Part shown: positions 31,918 through 32,856 of the stretch, in pieces
Layout of the letters: each line of letters begins with the position of its first letter
Position numbering within the stretch: the first letter of the stretch is position 1
Assembly (NCBI GenBank): GCA_014193395.1
Contig: BJHT01000010.1
Span: 1 to 32,856, forward strand
Direction of reading: 5' to 3'
DNA from: Verrucomicrobiota bacterium
Lineage (GTDB): Bacteria; Verrucomicrobiota; Verrucomicrobiia; Limisphaerales; BJHT01
Length of the DNA: 32,856 bases
Translations under genes and position numbers: made by a program
The notes under the pieces: generated by a model
What the model was told of the DNA's origin: nothing
The model's database searches: none
What the model saw: only the letters and a program-made list of their open reading frames with translations

Positions 31918-32856
31918 ATGAAATTCTCCCTCGCGCTCACCTGCGCCGCTCTTGTCGGCATCGCCTCCACTCACGCCGCCGCCCTCGACGATGTTCGCGC
32001 CCTCATCGCCAAAGGACAGTTCGCCGAAGCCATCACCAAGGCTGAAACTGCGGCTCGCGCCGCGGGCAAAGACACCGCCGCGCTCCAAGCCGAGCTGGTC
32101 GATGCCTATCTCGGTGCCGGCCGACTGCTCGCTGCCAATCAGCTTGCCGACCGCCTTCTCAAAGACGTCCCCACCGGCCCGCTCAAAGCCCGCCTGCTCT
32201 TTGCCTGTGCGCGCGCCAAGGAAGCCAACGGCTGGAGCGCCAAAGCCCTCGCTCTCTACCGCACCACTGCCGAAGTAGTCCCGGCCACTCCCGAGCGTCC
32301 CGAGGCCCTGGTCGCCGCCGCCCGCGTTGCTTCGACCCTCGTCCGCGACGCCCGTGAAGAAGCCCGCGCCCTCCGTGACTTCGTTGAATCCTATCCCAAA
32401 GATCCCCGCGCCCGCGACGCTCACGAACGCTTGATCGCCTATCTTATCCGCCAGAACGACCACAAGAACGCCGCCACCTTCATCGCCAGCTACACCAAGA
32501 CTTACCCGGATGATCCTGCCTGCGCGGCGATGAATGAGTACTATCATCTCCGCCAGCTCAACGACCTTCCCGCCGCCGTCGCCGCGTGGGATCGCAAACG
32601 TCAGTCCCCTCACTTTGTTCTGGATGCCGGCACCGTCACCCAGTCCTTTGATCTTCTGCGTCAGAATAAAGACTACTTCGCCCGTCTCGAAAAACTCTGC
32701 CAAGACTACCAGGAAGCTACCGGCGACCCCGCCTATCTCCTCAGCCTCATTACTCAAGTCTATGAGCCGGCCAATGAGATGGACCGTGTCATCCGTCTGG
32801 GTTCGGCCTTGATGCAGAAGTATCCCAACACCGTCCTTTCCCGTCAGGTCCGCCTC
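31918..32856 (+). CDS. Exported helical-repeat (TPR-like) protein, 3' end outside window
   Basis: 313 codons are present, reading out of the window. A signal peptide MKFSLALTCAALVGIASTHAAA (1-22) is followed by Ala/Leu-rich helix pairs of TPR type: LIAKGQFAEAITKAETAARAAG, ELVDAYLGAGRLLAANQLADRLL and ARAKEANGWSAKALALYRTTAEV. The paired-helix rhythm continues to the edge. It starts 48 nt after the larger TPR protein on the same strand, so the two probably form an operon and a periplasmic assembly. No catalytic motif is seen. Confidence 0.8.
   Translation, partial: MKFSLALTCAALVGIASTHAAALDDVRALIAKGQFAEAITKAETAARAAGKDTAALQAELVDAYLGAGRLLAANQLADRLLKDVPTGPLKARLLFACARAKEANGWSAKALALYRTTAEVVPATPERPEALVAAARVASTLVRDAREEARALRDFVESYPKDPRARDAHERLIAYLIRQNDHKNAATFIASYTKTYPDDPACAAMNEYYHLRQLNDLPAAVAAWDRKRQSPHFVLDAGTVTQSFDLLRQNKDYFARLEKLCQDYQEATGDPAYLLSLITQVYEPANEMDRVIRLGSALMQKYPNTVLSRQVRL

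Noticed and set aside
30259..32757. An 832-codon open frame on the minus strand
   Set aside because: It runs antisense across both TPR-type genes and the gap between them. The plus-strand frames have signal peptides and clear TPR helices; the minus product has no recognisable domain.

Overview
This is GC-rich DNA that most likely comes from a member of the Verrucomicrobiota (PVC superphylum). The assignment rests on gene content: a CxxCH haem protein with an N-terminal dehydrogenase-like propeller and HEAT repeats, a Tat-exported DUF1501 protein, a prepilin-like protein with an H-X9-DG motif, and many hairpin-forming dispersed repeats. Few starts show a clear Shine-Dalgarno. Several have a TANNNT box 6-8 nt upstream, and others are preceded directly by TTTCCC.

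Layout. 1-724 (-) is the 5' part of argJ. 725-1502 is non-coding with two inverted repeat elements. 1503-8991 (+) is a copper/silver efflux locus: a small Cys-rich exported protein, a TolC/CusC-like channel, a CusB-like adaptor with metal-binding modules at both ends, and a CusA-like RND pump. A 238-bp tandemly duplicated hairpin element separates adaptor and pump. 9134-12544 (-) is the PVC haem protein. A degenerate YgjP-like metallopeptidase remnant follows, then the DUF1501 protein (13218-14666, +) and the prepilin-like protein (14918-15673, +).

15800-23326 (-) is a compact non-ribosomal peptide operon, transcribed from high to low coordinates: an A-PCP didomain whose ten-residue pocket reads as the textbook Leu code, a cytochrome P450, and a C-A-PCP-TE terminal module overlapping the P450 stop by 4 nt. 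The A-PCP plus P450 pairing recalls systems that hydroxylate a carrier-bound amino acid at the beta carbon. The predicted product is therefore a small peptide, probably a dipeptide, with an oxidised (perhaps beta-hydroxy) leucine and an unassigned second residue.

23732-25702 (+) is mnmG. Four parS-like palindromes accompany it: one inside the gene, in an apparent lineage-specific insertion, and three just downstream. This suggests a centromere-like, probably origin-proximal region. tRNA-Thr(UGU), a site-2-protease-family membrane peptidase and an MnmC/MnmD-type tRNA methyltransferase follow. uppP (28515-29327, -) is divergent from two exported TPR-type proteins, the second cut by the window end. 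The NRPS operon beside the parS cluster is the most interesting feature, with the MnmG-embedded parS second.
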